Shown: in pieces, positions 17,432 to 26,283 of the stretch | Layout: each line of letters starts with the position of its first letter | Position numbering within the stretch: position 1 is the first letter of the stretch | Source of the DNA: UTCHB3 sp964625575 | GTDB lineage: Bacteria > Bacteroidota > Ignavibacteria > Ignavibacteriales > Ignavibacteriaceae | Reading direction: 5' to 3' | DNA length: 64,000 nucleotides | Assembly: GCA_964625575.1 (NCBI GenBank) | Contig: CAZVBQ010000002.1 | Coordinates: 310,001-374,000 of the forward strand | Program-made: the position numbers and the translations under genes | Notes under the pieces: generated by a model | Told to the model about the DNA's origin: nothing | Databases searched by the model: none | The model's input: the letters and a program-made list of their open reading frames with translations, nothing else

Positions 17432-18793
17432 ATGACACAGAAAAAAAGATATGAACGCCCCGTGGTGTTGAAACAGTTCTCCGGATTCATGAACAAGTTC
17501 GGTGCCAGACCGGTGACCCAGCCGAGAACTGAAATAGACGGCATCGCCGTTAAAGAGCTTGCTGAGAGATTCGGTTCACCATTGTTCGTGATCTCTGAAA
17601 GGAAGATAAGGGAGAACCAGCGGAAAATGAACCGTATCTTCAAAACCCGCTACCCGAAGGTGCAGTTCTCATGGTCGTACAAAACCAACTACCTGAATGC
17701 TGTATGTTCCGTTTTCCATCAAGAGGGTTCATGGGCTGAAGTGGTGTCGGGGTTCGAGTATGAGAAAGCCCGCCGGCTGGGTGTTCGTGGCGAACACATC
17801 CTGTTTAACGGACCGGATAAATCGAAAGCCGATCTTAAAAGGGCTATCTTCGAGGGCTCGAAGATACACATCGATCACTTTGATGAGCTTTATGACATAA
17901 TTGAAATTGCCGGTGAGACCGGCAAAAAGGCAAATGTTGCCATCCGTGTTAACATGGATACGGGCATCTACCCGAAATGGGACAGGTTCGGCCTCAACTA
18001 CGAGAACGGCGAGGCAAAACAGGCCCTCCGTAGGATAATGACCTCTGACGGACTGAATCTGGCAGGGCTTCACACCCACATCGGCACCTACATGATGAGC
18101 GCCGACGCTTACAAGATCGCCGCCGGAAAGATGGTTGAGCTCGCCACATGGCTCAAGAATGAATACAATCACATACTCGATTATATTGACATGGGTGGCG
18201 GTTTCCCTTCAAACAACACGCTTAACGGGCAATATCTCCCCGCCGAGCAGGTGCTTCCCTCCGTTGAGCAATTTGCTGACGCGATCACGACGGCACTTCT
18301 CGAGCTCCCTTATCCGAAGGATGAGCTGCCAACCCTAGTTCTTGAGACGGGCAGGGCGCTTATTGACGACACAGCACACCTTATTTCAACCGTGCTCGCC
18401 ATGAAACGCCTCTCAGACGGAAGACGTGCCATGATAATCGATGCCGGAGTTAACCTCCTCTTCACCCGCTTCTGGTATAAGCACCAGATCACCCCCGCTC
18501 AGGATGGCGGAATGATGACCGAGGATACCGCGATTTACGGACCACTCTGCATGAACATCGACTGCATCGCGGAGAGCATAACCCTCCCTGTGATGAAAAA
18601 GGGTGACATGGTTGTGATAGATTATGTTGGCGCCTACGACTTGACGCAGTGGATGCAGTTCATTCAGATGCGTCCCAATGTCGTGATGATACTTGATGAT
18701 AAAACCGTCGAGATAATCCGCGAGGCGGAGAATATCGACTACCTTATGCAGAACGAGCACGTGCCCGAAAAACTGAGATCATTCAAACTTTAG
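17432..18793 (+). CDS. PLP-dependent fold-III decarboxylase (diaminopimelate/ornithine decarboxylase-like)
   Basis: A 453-residue alanine-racemase-fold enzyme. PLP lysine is K84 in FSWSYKTNY; the barrel carries HTHIGTY, a GGGFP glycine loop, and ETGRALID in the place of the usual EPGR phosphate motif. In the C-terminal beta domain GPLCMNIDC with Cys373 matches the catalytic Cys of decarboxylases of this fold, and DYVGAYDL is the usual end motif. The N-terminal 40 residues are an extension not found in LysA. It starts directly after the ATP-grasp stop. In this setting it is more likely a specialised enzyme making an amine or diamine building block than the housekeeping lysine gene, but LysA function is not excluded. 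Confidence 0.8.
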   Translation: MTQKKRYERPVVLKQFSGFMNKFGARPVTQPRTEIDGIAVKELAERFGSPLFVISERKIRENQRKMNRIFKTRYPKVQFSWSYKTNYLNAVCSVFHQEGSWAEVVSGFEYEKARRLGVRGEHILFNGPDKSKADLKRAIFEGSKIHIDHFDELYDIIEIAGETGKKANVAIRVNMDTGIYPKWDRFGLNYENGEAKQALRRIMTSDGLNLAGLHTHIGTYMMSADAYKIAAGKMVELATWLKNEYNHILDYIDMGGGFPSNNTLNGQYLPAEQVLPSVEQFADAITTALLELPYPKDELPTLVLETGRALIDDTAHLISTVLAMKRLSDGRRAMIIDAGVNLLFTRFWYKHQITPAQDGGMMTEDTAIYGPLCMNIDCIAESITLPVMKKGDMVVIDYVGAYDLTQWMQFIQMRPNVVMILDDKTVEIIREAENIDYLMQNEHVPEKLRSFKL

Positions 18794-18801
18794 GATATCA
18801 C

Positions 18802-20940
18802 GTGCAGTTTTTTCTGAATTCGATCTTTTACAGTTACTCGCAGATACTTTTTTCAAACCGGAGGTGGCTCGGGGCGTTGGTACTCGCTGCCACCTTTGTG
18901 GCTCCGAAAATAGCGCTTATGTCGCTTCTTGGGGTTATTTTGAGCAACTACGCCGCGTATCTGTTGAGGTTCGAAACATCTAAAATAGAGTCCGGTTTCT
19001 ATGGTTTCAACGGAATACTTTTTGGAGCGGCGACGGTTTTTTATTTCGAACTGTCGCCCGTTTTCCTTCTTCTTATACCGTTGTTCGTGGTGGTTACTTT
19101 CTTCATATCGGCGGTGCTTGAGAACTACCTTGCCCTCTCGATGAACCTTCCCGGGCTGAGTCTCCCCTTTGTCATCACCCTTTTTATGTACCTGATATTT
19201 TTGGGTAATTATCAGGATATAAAGTACGCGCAATACGGAACCGACGCAGGTTTTTACACCTTTTTGCCGGAAGTGGTGGTTAATTATTTCAAATCGGTGG
19301 CTCTTCTCTATTTTCAACCGAACATCACCACCGGAATTGTGATCACCGTGGGCATTCTTCTCTTCTCGAGGGCACTCTTCCTGCTCAGTGTCACATCATA
19401 CTTGATGTCTTCGTTGGTTCTCGGGCTGTTACTTCCTGATCAGGCGAAGGATCTGGTGATAATCGTGGGATTCAATGCAATTATAACCTCGTTCGCCCTG
19501 GGAGGAAGCCTCATACTCCCCTCGAAGAAGAGCTTTACTCTCGCGATGCTTTCCTCGGCGATGGTGGTGGTTGTCACGGGTGTTTTCCACTCGATGTTCT
19601 ACAAAGCCCACCTCCCGGTGCTGGTGCTGCCCTTCAATTTTATCACGTTGGCGACCATCTATAGTCTGAAGTTTAGAAAAGAATCAACGGATCTGGTGCT
19701 GCTTTACTTCAAACCCGGTTCACCGGAGGAGAACCTCTACTTCCACCAGAACAGGTCGGCAAGATTTGAAAATTTTAAATACTTCTTCCCCGAACTTCCT
19801 GTCTGGGGTGAATGGACGGTCTCGCAGGCATTCGACGGCGAACACACCCACAAGGATAAGTGGCGTTACGCGTGGGATTTCGTGCTTTATGAGAATGGCG
19901 AGCAGTTTTCGGGCGACGGCAACGTTGTTGAAGATTATTACTGCTACGGGCTCCCTGTTTGCGCGCCGCTTCACGGCAAGGTTGTCAAGGTGGTTGACGG
20001 CATTCCCGACAACGAGATCGGTGAGGCAAACATCGAGAAGAACTGGGGAAACACCATCGTGATCGACCACTCCGAGGGGCTTTATTCGGCGCTTTCGCAC
20101 CTGAAACCGGGCTCGATCAAGGTTGAGGAAGGACAGATAGTCGATAAAGGTGACATAATCGCGGCTTGTGGAAACAGCGGGCGCTCCCCGTATCCGCACC
20201 TTCACTTCCAGTTTCAGATAGATGATACCATCGGCGGACACACACACAAGTTCCCTTTTGCCTTTTATCTTGAGAAGAAGGGGGAGGAACTGTCGCTTAA
20301 GTCGTTTGACTACCCTGTCGTAAATTCCCGGGTGCAGAACCTTGAGAAGCACAAAACCCTCGCGAAAGCATTTGATTTCAGGTACGGTGAGACATATAAT
20401 TTCACTTATGAACATGATGGAGTGAAAAAAGAGGAAGAGTGGAAGATCGGGATCGATATCACAAGCACGAAGTACATCGAATCTTCCGCGGGCGGTTTTG
20501 CGTATATTTACACCTCGGGAAAGGTTTTTTACTTCAGTTCCTATGCCGGAAACAAGGATTGCGCTTTGTATTATTTCTATCTGGCGGCGATGCAGGCACC
20601 GGTGACACTTCACGAAGGGCTGGCGTGGGAGGATTCTTTCAGCGTTTCTGAACTTCCGGTGGGTCCGGTAAGGTACCTCGCTGAGTTCCTGATCTTCTTC
20701 GGTACTTTTTTACAGGCAAAGGGAAGTTTCTTTTACCACAAGCCGGAGGATGAGGACGTGATCAAACTGAAGGGTGATATCACCCTCAGGGGACGTTCCA
20801 TTTTTGCAGGTGTTAAAAGCAATTATTCGACCGAAGTGATCATAAACAGTGACGGTGAGATCGATTCGTTCACATTTTTCGCTCCCGGGAAAGACACTGT
20901 TCACGTGCACAAGATTAAAAAAGAAGAGGATGAAAAATGA
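18802..20940 (+). CDS. Urea-transporter-like membrane domain fused to M23 (LytM) metallopeptidase
   Basis: A 712-residue fusion. Residues 1 to about 300 hold roughly ten hydrophobic segments arranged like bacterial urea transporters (UT/Yut), including FYGFNGILFGAA, the family-like sequence near the first pore repeat. Residues about 320-500 are a LytM peptidase: zinc ligands H350 and D359 (in THKDKWRYAWDF), H433 (SALSHL) and H466/H468 (YPHLHFQ), with the SGxxGxS-like turn ACGNSGRSPY before them. The remaining 200 residues are an unrecognised beta-rich domain. All peptidase ligands are present, so activity is plausible. The start is GTG at 18802. It overlaps the next gene by four bases. A channel tied to a cell-wall-type peptidase within a biosynthetic cluster is unusual. 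Confidence 0.8.
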   Translation: MQFFLNSIFYSYSQILFSNRRWLGALVLAATFVAPKIALMSLLGVILSNYAAYLLRFETSKIESGFYGFNGILFGAATVFYFELSPVFLLLIPLFVVVTFFISAVLENYLALSMNLPGLSLPFVITLFMYLIFLGNYQDIKYAQYGTDAGFYTFLPEVVVNYFKSVALLYFQPNITTGIVITVGILLFSRALFLLSVTSYLMSSLVLGLLLPDQAKDLVIIVGFNAIITSFALGGSLILPSKKSFTLAMLSSAMVVVVTGVFHSMFYKAHLPVLVLPFNFITLATIYSLKFRKESTDLVLLYFKPGSPEENLYFHQNRSARFENFKYFFPELPVWGEWTVSQAFDGEHTHKDKWRYAWDFVLYENGEQFSGDGNVVEDYYCYGLPVCAPLHGKVVKVVDGIPDNEIGEANIEKNWGNTIVIDHSEGLYSALSHLKPGSIKVEEGQIVDKGDIIAACGNSGRSPYPHLHFQFQIDDTIGGHTHKFPFAFYLEKKGEELSLKSFDYPVVNSRVQNLEKHKTLAKAFDFRYGETYNFTYEHDGVKKEEEWKIGIDITSTKYIESSAGGFAYIYTSGKVFYFSSYAGNKDCALYYFYLAAMQAPVTLHEGLAWEDSFSVSELPVGPVRYLAEFLIFFGTFLQAKGSFFYHKPEDEDVIKLKGDITLRGRSIFAGVKSNYSTEVIINSDGEIDSFTFFAPGKDTVHVHKIKKEEDEK

Positions 20941-21611
20941 AAAAGTTTGCCGCGCTCAGCATTACGGCTATATTGATTATTATGGGATTTTTTGCCACAG
21001 ACATAGTTTCGCAGCAGAAAAACGACCTTACAAAAGCTTTTAATACATCCATTTCCCTCGAAAAAGAAGGAAAGATAAAAGACGCGATCGCCATACTCGA
21101 ACCATTCGTTGAAGCGAACAAATCAAATTACCTTTTGAACCTCCGGCTGGGATATCTTTATTATTCCGATACCGCGTGGGTGAAGTCGATCAGTTATTAC
21201 GACGCCGCGCTCAAACTGAAACCAAACAGTGTCGAAGCTCTTCTCGGGCTGCGCCTTCCCCTTTTCGCGCAACAGCAATGGGCAAAAGTTGAGGAAACCT
21301 ACAACAGGATAATCAAGATCGATCCTAACAATAAAGAAGCAAACCTCAGACTCGGACAGATATACTACTACAAAGGACTACCGAAATTCGAACAGGGTTT
21401 CGCGAAAGCAAAGCCTGACTGGGACAAGTCGAAAGCCTATCTTGACAAGGTACTTATGATGTATCCTTCCGATTACGAGGCAAATCTTGCCTACGGTTAC
21501 GCCATGTATGCCCTGGGTTTCAACGACAAGGCAAGGGAAGCTTTCGGTAACGTGCTTATGGTTAGTGAAAAAGACTCCCTCGCGTTAAAGGGGCTCGGAC
21601 TTATCAAGTGA
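20937..21611 (+). CDS. TPR-repeat protein with N-terminal membrane/signal segment
   Basis: A 224-residue protein. After a hydrophobic N-terminus (FAALSITAILIIMGFFATDIV) come tetratricopeptide repeats: ISLEKEGKIKDAIAIL, LNLRLGYLYYSD, VEALLGLRLPLFAQQQW, EANLRLGQIYYYKG and EANLAYGYAMYALGF. TPRs bind partner proteins, here probably in the periplasm. The ATG at 20937 overlaps the previous stop (ATGA), and its own stop overlaps the next GTG start (GTGA), so it is translationally coupled on both sides. Confidence 0.8.
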   Translation: MKKFAALSITAILIIMGFFATDIVSQQKNDLTKAFNTSISLEKEGKIKDAIAILEPFVEANKSNYLLNLRLGYLYYSDTAWVKSISYYDAALKLKPNSVEALLGLRLPLFAQQQWAKVEETYNRIIKIDPNNKEANLRLGQIYYYKGLPKFEQGFAKAKPDWDKSKAYLDKVLMMYPSDYEANLAYGYAMYALGFNDKAREAFGNVLMVSEKDSLALKGLGLIK

Positions 21612-22438
21612 AAAAACTCCTCCTGATCCTCCCCCTCATGTTTTCCGGGGTTCTTGCTGATTCTGTACAGGTTTATACATCATTTTTCGGGGTTTATGGC
21701 AGCTATTCCGATGGAGTAAACTCAAAGGCAGGTGCCGGATATCTGACCCTCGGGTGGAACTACAGGCACCACCTCACGCTCGGCTACGACTATCTTTACA
21801 AAGACGGCACGATCTGGAGCTATAAACAGCAAACCGGAACCGCAGGCGCGACGTTTAATTTTGATCCTTTTTACATCAAAGTCTCCTACGGACATATAAA
21901 CGGGAAGTATGAAGACACAACTTCCTACACCTCCACCGATTATCTGAACATTTACAGCGGTGAGTTGCTGTACCGCACGGGGGTGCTTTATCTCGGGGCG
22001 GGTGCCAATTACGTAAATCTGAATGGCTTCGAGAAAAGGGATGTCATACAGGCTGTCGGGAGGATCGACTACTATTACGGTTACCTTTGGTACCTTTCGA
22101 TCAGGCCAACCTACAATTCCGTGCGCACAACGAATGCCATGGGAAACACCACGGGGAAGAACAAGCGGGACCTCTTCTCGGTCGGTTTCAAGTTCAACCA
22201 CCTGATAACCACGGGTTGGGTGGGGAAGATCGGTGGCATGTTCGGCAAGCGGGCTTACTATTACGACAATGAGGATTTCACGATCTACAATCAGGATGAG
22301 AATCAGGAGATGATGCTCTCCGCTGGTATTGACTGGTACCCGAACTGGAAAACTGTTGTGAATTTCGGTTATCAACACAACAAATTTGACGGTTACGAAG
22401 TAAATTATTTTATTGCGGGTGTAAAATTTAGCTGGTGA
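21608..22438 (+). CDS. Predicted outer-membrane beta-barrel protein
   Basis: A 276-residue protein with a signal peptide (KKLLLILPLMFSGVLA) and then many amphipathic strands rich in Tyr and Gly (YLTLGWNYRHHLTLGYDYLY, YIKVSYGHINGKY, LLYRTGVLYLGAGANYV), ending with VNYFIAGVKFSW. A terminal aromatic residue after a strand is the usual barrel signature. The start is GTG at 21608, overlapping the TPR stop. It would supply an outer-membrane step for the cluster. Family not recognised. Confidence 0.75.
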   Translation: MKKLLLILPLMFSGVLADSVQVYTSFFGVYGSYSDGVNSKAGAGYLTLGWNYRHHLTLGYDYLYKDGTIWSYKQQTGTAGATFNFDPFYIKVSYGHINGKYEDTTSYTSTDYLNIYSGELLYRTGVLYLGAGANYVNLNGFEKRDVIQAVGRIDYYYGYLWYLSIRPTYNSVRTTNAMGNTTGKNKRDLFSVGFKFNHLITTGWVGKIGGMFGKRAYYYDNEDFTIYNQDENQEMMLSAGIDWYPNWKTVVNFGYQHNKFDGYEVNYFIAGVKFSW

Positions 22439-23327
22439 GCAAATAAAGATACTCGTTACCGGCGCGGGTGGCTTCCTTGGGCAGAGGCTCCTTCCTCTTC
22501 TCACGGCGGGGCATACCGTGCACGCCATTTATCATAACACTCCTTCATTTCCTGTCCCTCCCGGGCATTCGCTCGCGGATATCAGGGATAGCTTCGCCCT
22601 TTCACGGATTTTTAACGATTTTAAGCCTGAATTGGTGCTTCACCTCGCAGGTATAACCGCTGTTTCGCATGCCCTCGCCCTCACGGAACAGGATGTCCGC
22701 GAAATAAATGTAACAGCCTCAGGCACGCTCGCGGAGCTTGCAAATGAGCACGGCGCGAAGATAATATATACTTCCACAGATCTGGTTTATGACGGCTCTG
22801 CCGGCGGTAATCTGAAAGAAGATGCGCCACTTAACCCCCTCTCCCTTTACGGCTCAACCAAACTTAAGGGTGAAAAGGCGGTCGCGGATAATACAGACAA
22901 TTACCTGATACTGCGGGTCGCGCTGATGTACGGTTTCTCGAAGGGGAAGTTGAAGGCTTTCTTTCAGGAGGCTTACAACAAGGTAAAGAGCGGTCAGGAA
23001 GTGGTGCTTTTCCACGATCAGTACAGGTCATCGCTTCTCGTGAACGATGGCGCCCGAATGCTTGTTGAACTGATATCGAAACAGCATGATCACAAGTTGG
23101 TCAACTTCGGTGCTGCCGAGCGAACCTCACGGGCTGATCTTTTCCTCAGGTTTGTAAGGCAAGCAGGACTGGATGAGTCGAAATTGATTTTTAAGTCGTT
23201 CCGGGATATCCCCCATCTCCCGCAGGTGGAGGATGTCTCTCTCGATGTCTCCCGGTTGTTGTCGTTGGGCATTACACCCAGATCTGTAGAAGAATCACTT
23301 AACGAAATTATCTCACAGGAAGCATAA
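22435..23327 (+). CDS. RmlD-like NAD(P)-dependent sugar/ketone reductase, start broken by an A-run indel
   Basis: An extended short-chain dehydrogenase. The Rossmann motif LVTGAGGFLGQRLL lies at 22452 onward, followed by LHLAGITAVSHA, the active-site STDLVYDG and YGSTKLKGE (Y and K catalytic), close to dTDP-4-dehydrorhamnose reductase (RmlD). The frame containing the Rossmann motif has no ATG, GTG or TTG between its upstream stop (22422) and the motif. A GTG at 22435 overlaps the barrel stop as GTGA, but it is one base out: inserting one A in the AAA at 22441-22443 gives Met-Ser-Lys-Ile-Lys-Ile-Leu-Val-Thr-Gly. So the gene almost surely starts at 22435 and a base is missing, probably by consensus error. 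Last gene of the cluster. Confidence 0.8.
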
Positions 23328-23380
23328 AAGAATAGAAGGGACCAAAGAAGTTCTTTTATGTCTTATATTCTTCTATTCTT
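23328..23380 (+). repeat. Hairpin at the end of the cluster
   Basis: AAGAATAGAAG (23328-23338) and CTTCTATTCTT (23370-23380) are perfect 11-base inverted arms, with a smaller AAAGAA/TTCTTT stem inside. It begins right after the reductase stop and may end the cluster transcript, although no T tract follows. Confidence 0.5.
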
Positions 23381-23399
23381 CCTGTAAAAAAGGAATAAA

Positions 23400-24263
23400 A
23401 TGTCTCCACATGAACAATTAATGGGCGCTCACACCTCGATACAGGGTGGCGTGAATGCCGCGATACCTTTAGCGCAGAAGCTTGGCTTCACCGCCATGCA
23501 GATATTCACCAAGAACAACAACAGGTGGAGCGCGCCTCCGTTAAAAGAAGAGGATGCCGCCGCGTTCAGGGAAGGGATCGCCAAATCTGATATCAAATTC
23601 GTGATGGCTCACGATTCATATCTCATAAACCTTGGCGCGCCATCGGATGAGATGTTCAACAAATCGGTGGATGCCATGGTGGATGAACTCGAAAGGTGTG
23701 AAATGCTGGGGATCCCCCAACTCAATTTTCACCCAGGTGCCCACCTCGGTGAGGGTGAGGAGTTTGGGGTAAAGAGGATCGCTCAGGCGCTGGATATCAT
23801 CCACGACCGCACGCCTGGCTTCAAAGTGAAAAGCATGATCGAGCTCACCGCGGGGCAGGGTTCAGCCATCGGTTACAAGTTTGAGCACGCGAGGGATATA
23901 ATCGGATTGGTAAAGGAACCGGAAAGAATGTCGGTGTGTATCGATACCGCCCACATCTTCGCCGCGGGATATGATATTAAAGATCCGCAGAAATATGAAG
24001 AAGTGATTCTTGAGTTCGACCGTGTGATCGGTCTTGATTGCCTGCAGGCATTTCATGTTAACGATAGCAAGAAACCCCTCGGCAGTCGCGTTGACCGCCA
24101 CGATCACATCGGCGCCGGCTTCATCGGTCTTGAGGGTTTCCGCAACATTCTGAATGACAAACGCCTGCTTCACATCCCCAAAGTCCTCGAAACCCCCAAA
24201 GGGAAAGATCAACTCGAAGACCTCGAGAACCTTAAAACGCTAAGAGAGCTGATAGCCTCTTAA
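23400..24263 (+). CDS. nfo: Endonuclease IV (AP endonuclease)
   Basis: Cleaves DNA at abasic sites in base-excision repair. The 287-residue length is normal. Zinc-site motifs of the TIM-barrel family are all present: GAHTSIQGG, NFHPGAH, IELTAGQG, CIDTAHIFAAGYD, FHVNDSK and RVDRHDHIG. AAGGA precedes the ATG at 23400. The tail-to-tail distance to dnaB is two bases. Confidence 0.95.
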   Translation: MSPHEQLMGAHTSIQGGVNAAIPLAQKLGFTAMQIFTKNNNRWSAPPLKEEDAAAFREGIAKSDIKFVMAHDSYLINLGAPSDEMFNKSVDAMVDELERCEMLGIPQLNFHPGAHLGEGEEFGVKRIAQALDIIHDRTPGFKVKSMIELTAGQGSAIGYKFEHARDIIGLVKEPERMSVCIDTAHIFAAGYDIKDPQKYEEVILEFDRVIGLDCLQAFHVNDSKKPLGSRVDRHDHIGAGFIGLEGFRNILNDKRLLHIPKVLETPKGKDQLEDLENLKTLRELIAS

Positions 24264-24265
24264 GG

Positions 24266-25684
24266 TTACATCGGATTCGTATCCCCGGAGTAGGGGGAGA
24301 AGTGCTGCAAGTTCTCGAACTTGGTATAGTCGTGGAGGAATTTCAGTTTTACATCGCCGACGGGACCATTACGGTGTTTGGCGATGATCACTTCCGCCAC
24401 GCCTTTTAGCGAGTTTCCTTCCGAATCGACATCCTTGCCGTAGTATTCGGGGCGGTGGATGAACATTACGACGTCGGCATCCTGCTCGATCGAGCCTGAT
24501 TCACGAAGATCGGAGAGCATCGGGCGCTTGTCAACCCTTTTTTCCGATTCACGGTTAAGCTGCGAGAGCGCGATGATGGGGATATCAAGATCTTTTGCCA
24601 AACCTTTAAGCGACCGTGATATCATCGAGATCTCACGCTCACGGCTTTCTGTATCGGTGTGCCCCTGCATAAGCTGGAGGTAATCGATCACGACAAGTTT
24701 AATTCCATATTCCGCCTTCAACCTTCTCGACTTCGCCCTGATCTCAAGCACGGTTTGCCCGGGCATGTCGTCGATGTAGATCGGTGCCTCAGCGAGTTGA
24801 CCGCCGTATTTTGCAATTCTTGAATGTTCGTCCGGGGTCATTCTCCCTTTGCGGAGGTTCTGTCCCGGGATCATCGCCTCGGCGCAGATAAGACGGGTGA
24901 CGAGCTGTGTTGTCGCCATTTCAAGAGAGAAAACTGCCACTGGGAGTTTGTGAAGCACTGCCGCGTTCCTTGCGAATGAAAGGGCGAGTGCCGTTTTTCC
25001 CATCGAAGGGCGGGCGGCAAGAATTATAAGATCCGAATTCTGAAAACCACCGAGAAAATCGTCAAGATCGTAGAAGCCGGTGGGCACTCCCACCACACCC
25101 GCGGCGGTTTTGTTATGCACCACTTCGATATACTCAATCGTCTGGGTGACCGCCCTTTTCATGTCGATATACGTCTTTTTCGACCGTGTTTCCGATATCT
25201 GGAAGATCTTTGTTTCCGCTTCATCAAGTATTTTAAGCGCGGTATCCTCAGCCATGTATGCCCGGTTGGCGATGCCGTGTGAAACGGAGATGAGGTCGCG
25301 GAGGATCTTTTTTTCTACAAGTATTTTAAGGTGATACTCGATGTTCGCGGCAGAAGAGATGTTGTTGCCGAGCCCGGAAAGGTATGCCAGTCCCCCCACT
25401 TCCTCAAGTTTCTTGGTGCGCATCAGTTCATTGAAGATCGTCGACACATCCACGGGCTCCCGCTCATTGTAGAGGTTAACCATCGCGTTAAAGATCAACT
25501 GATGTGCCGGTTTATAGAACGCGTCTTTCTCGATCACCGAAACCGCCTTGTTGATCGAATCGGGATCTATCAGTATTGCTCCGAGTACTAATTGTTCAAT
25601 TTCGAGTGCGTGTGGTGGTGTAATGGTTGCGGGTAAAAAACTGGCTATGCTTAAAGCCGCTTCCTTTTGCTCTTGCTTGCTCAT
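24266..25684 (-). CDS. dnaB: Replicative DNA helicase
   Basis: The 472-residue hexameric helicase that unwinds the replication fork. The N-terminal domain (PHALEIEQLVLGAILID, DAFYKPAHQLIF) binds primase. The RecA-like core has Walker A AARPSMGKT, VAVFSLEM, the Walker B strand IKLVVIDYLQLM, SQLNRESEKR and SDLRESGSIEQDADVVMF. No intein is present; the protein is uninterrupted. The C-terminal tail ends in a short non-conserved segment. The start is the ATG at 25684. Confidence 0.95.
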   Translation of the reverse strand: MSKQEQKEAALSIASFLPATITPPHALEIEQLVLGAILIDPDSINKAVSVIEKDAFYKPAHQLIFNAMVNLYNEREPVDVSTIFNELMRTKKLEEVGGLAYLSGLGNNISSAANIEYHLKILVEKKILRDLISVSHGIANRAYMAEDTALKILDEAETKIFQISETRSKKTYIDMKRAVTQTIEYIEVVHNKTAAGVVGVPTGFYDLDDFLGGFQNSDLIILAARPSMGKTALALSFARNAAVLHKLPVAVFSLEMATTQLVTRLICAEAMIPGQNLRKGRMTPDEHSRIAKYGGQLAEAPIYIDDMPGQTVLEIRAKSRRLKAEYGIKLVVIDYLQLMQGHTDTESREREISMISRSLKGLAKDLDIPIIALSQLNRESEKRVDKRPMLSDLRESGSIEQDADVVMFIHRPEYYGKDVDSEGNSLKGVAEVIIAKHRNGPVGDVKLKFLHDYTKFENLQHFSPYSGDTNPM

Positions 25685-25845
25685 TTCTCTAAAGTTTAAT
25701 TTTTCGGGAAGTAAAGATATTCAATATTAGGGTAACTCACCTCCCGAAAATTGATCAGTGAAAAAGTTTAACAGAAATTCTTAATTATCTGAACCGGATT
25801 GATTATTTTTAAGCAGACTTTTTTATCCTTTTTGAAATTCAGCGA

Positions 25846-26235
25846 ATGTCACTTTTCAGAAAGGCCTTCACGGTCTTCGTGTTGGTCTCTGTAACACTCA
25901 CTTACCTCCGGATAACCGGTCCATTCATCGATTATTTGGTGAACTACGACTATATCGTGGAGGAGCTGTGCGTCGAAAAGGATGCAGAGGTTAACGACTG
26001 CTGCGGCAGTTGCGTTCTCACGGATAACCTCGAAAAAGTTGTCGCGGATGAGCATAACGATGAAAAACTCCCTCCGAAAGGGGAGCAACCTGATCAAAAG
26101 GAACTTCTCCCCTCAATACTGATAACGGCGACAATTCCCACGCCGGGTACGGGCAGCTTCGATTATTTTACCACAAACACTGTCGCGCTGCTTGCCCGCG
26201 CTGAAAGCCCCTCGGCACCACCTCCAAAGATCTGA
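25846..26235 (+). CDS. Small membrane protein with C-x-C-C-x-x-C motif upstream of a TonB receptor
   Basis: A 129-residue protein with one N-terminal membrane segment (FTVFVLVSVTLTYLRIT) and a conserved-looking pattern ELCVEKDAEVNDCCGSCVLTDNLEKVV. This resembles the small proteins of Bacteroidetes with LC...C-x-G-x-C-x-L-x-x-x-L that sit beside TonB receptors and are linked to copper or other metals; that match is from memory of the pattern, not from a search. The C-terminal 60 residues are low in structure and rich in Pro, Ser and Thr. The TonB receptor begins 48 bases downstream in the same direction, so the two are probably co-transcribed. Confidence 0.6.
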   Translation: MSLFRKAFTVFVLVSVTLTYLRITGPFIDYLVNYDYIVEELCVEKDAEVNDCCGSCVLTDNLEKVVADEHNDEKLPPKGEQPDQKELLPSILITATIPTPGTGSFDYFTTNTVALLARAESPSAPPPKI

Positions 26236-26283
26236 TCCAATTTAAGTTAAATCACAGTTTATCAATTTAACGAGAGGATTCAG

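Noticed and set aside
16143..18793. Calling the PqqD-led genes a PQQ or radical-SAM RiPP cluster
   Set aside because: No radical SAM CxxxCxxC protein and no PqqA/B/C/E homologue nearby; only the RRE-like protein and an ATP-grasp enzyme are present.
19720..20613. A 297-codon minus-strand frame antisense to the UT/M23 gene
   Set aside because: Shadow of a well-supported gene; Arg/Val-rich composition typical of antisense translation.
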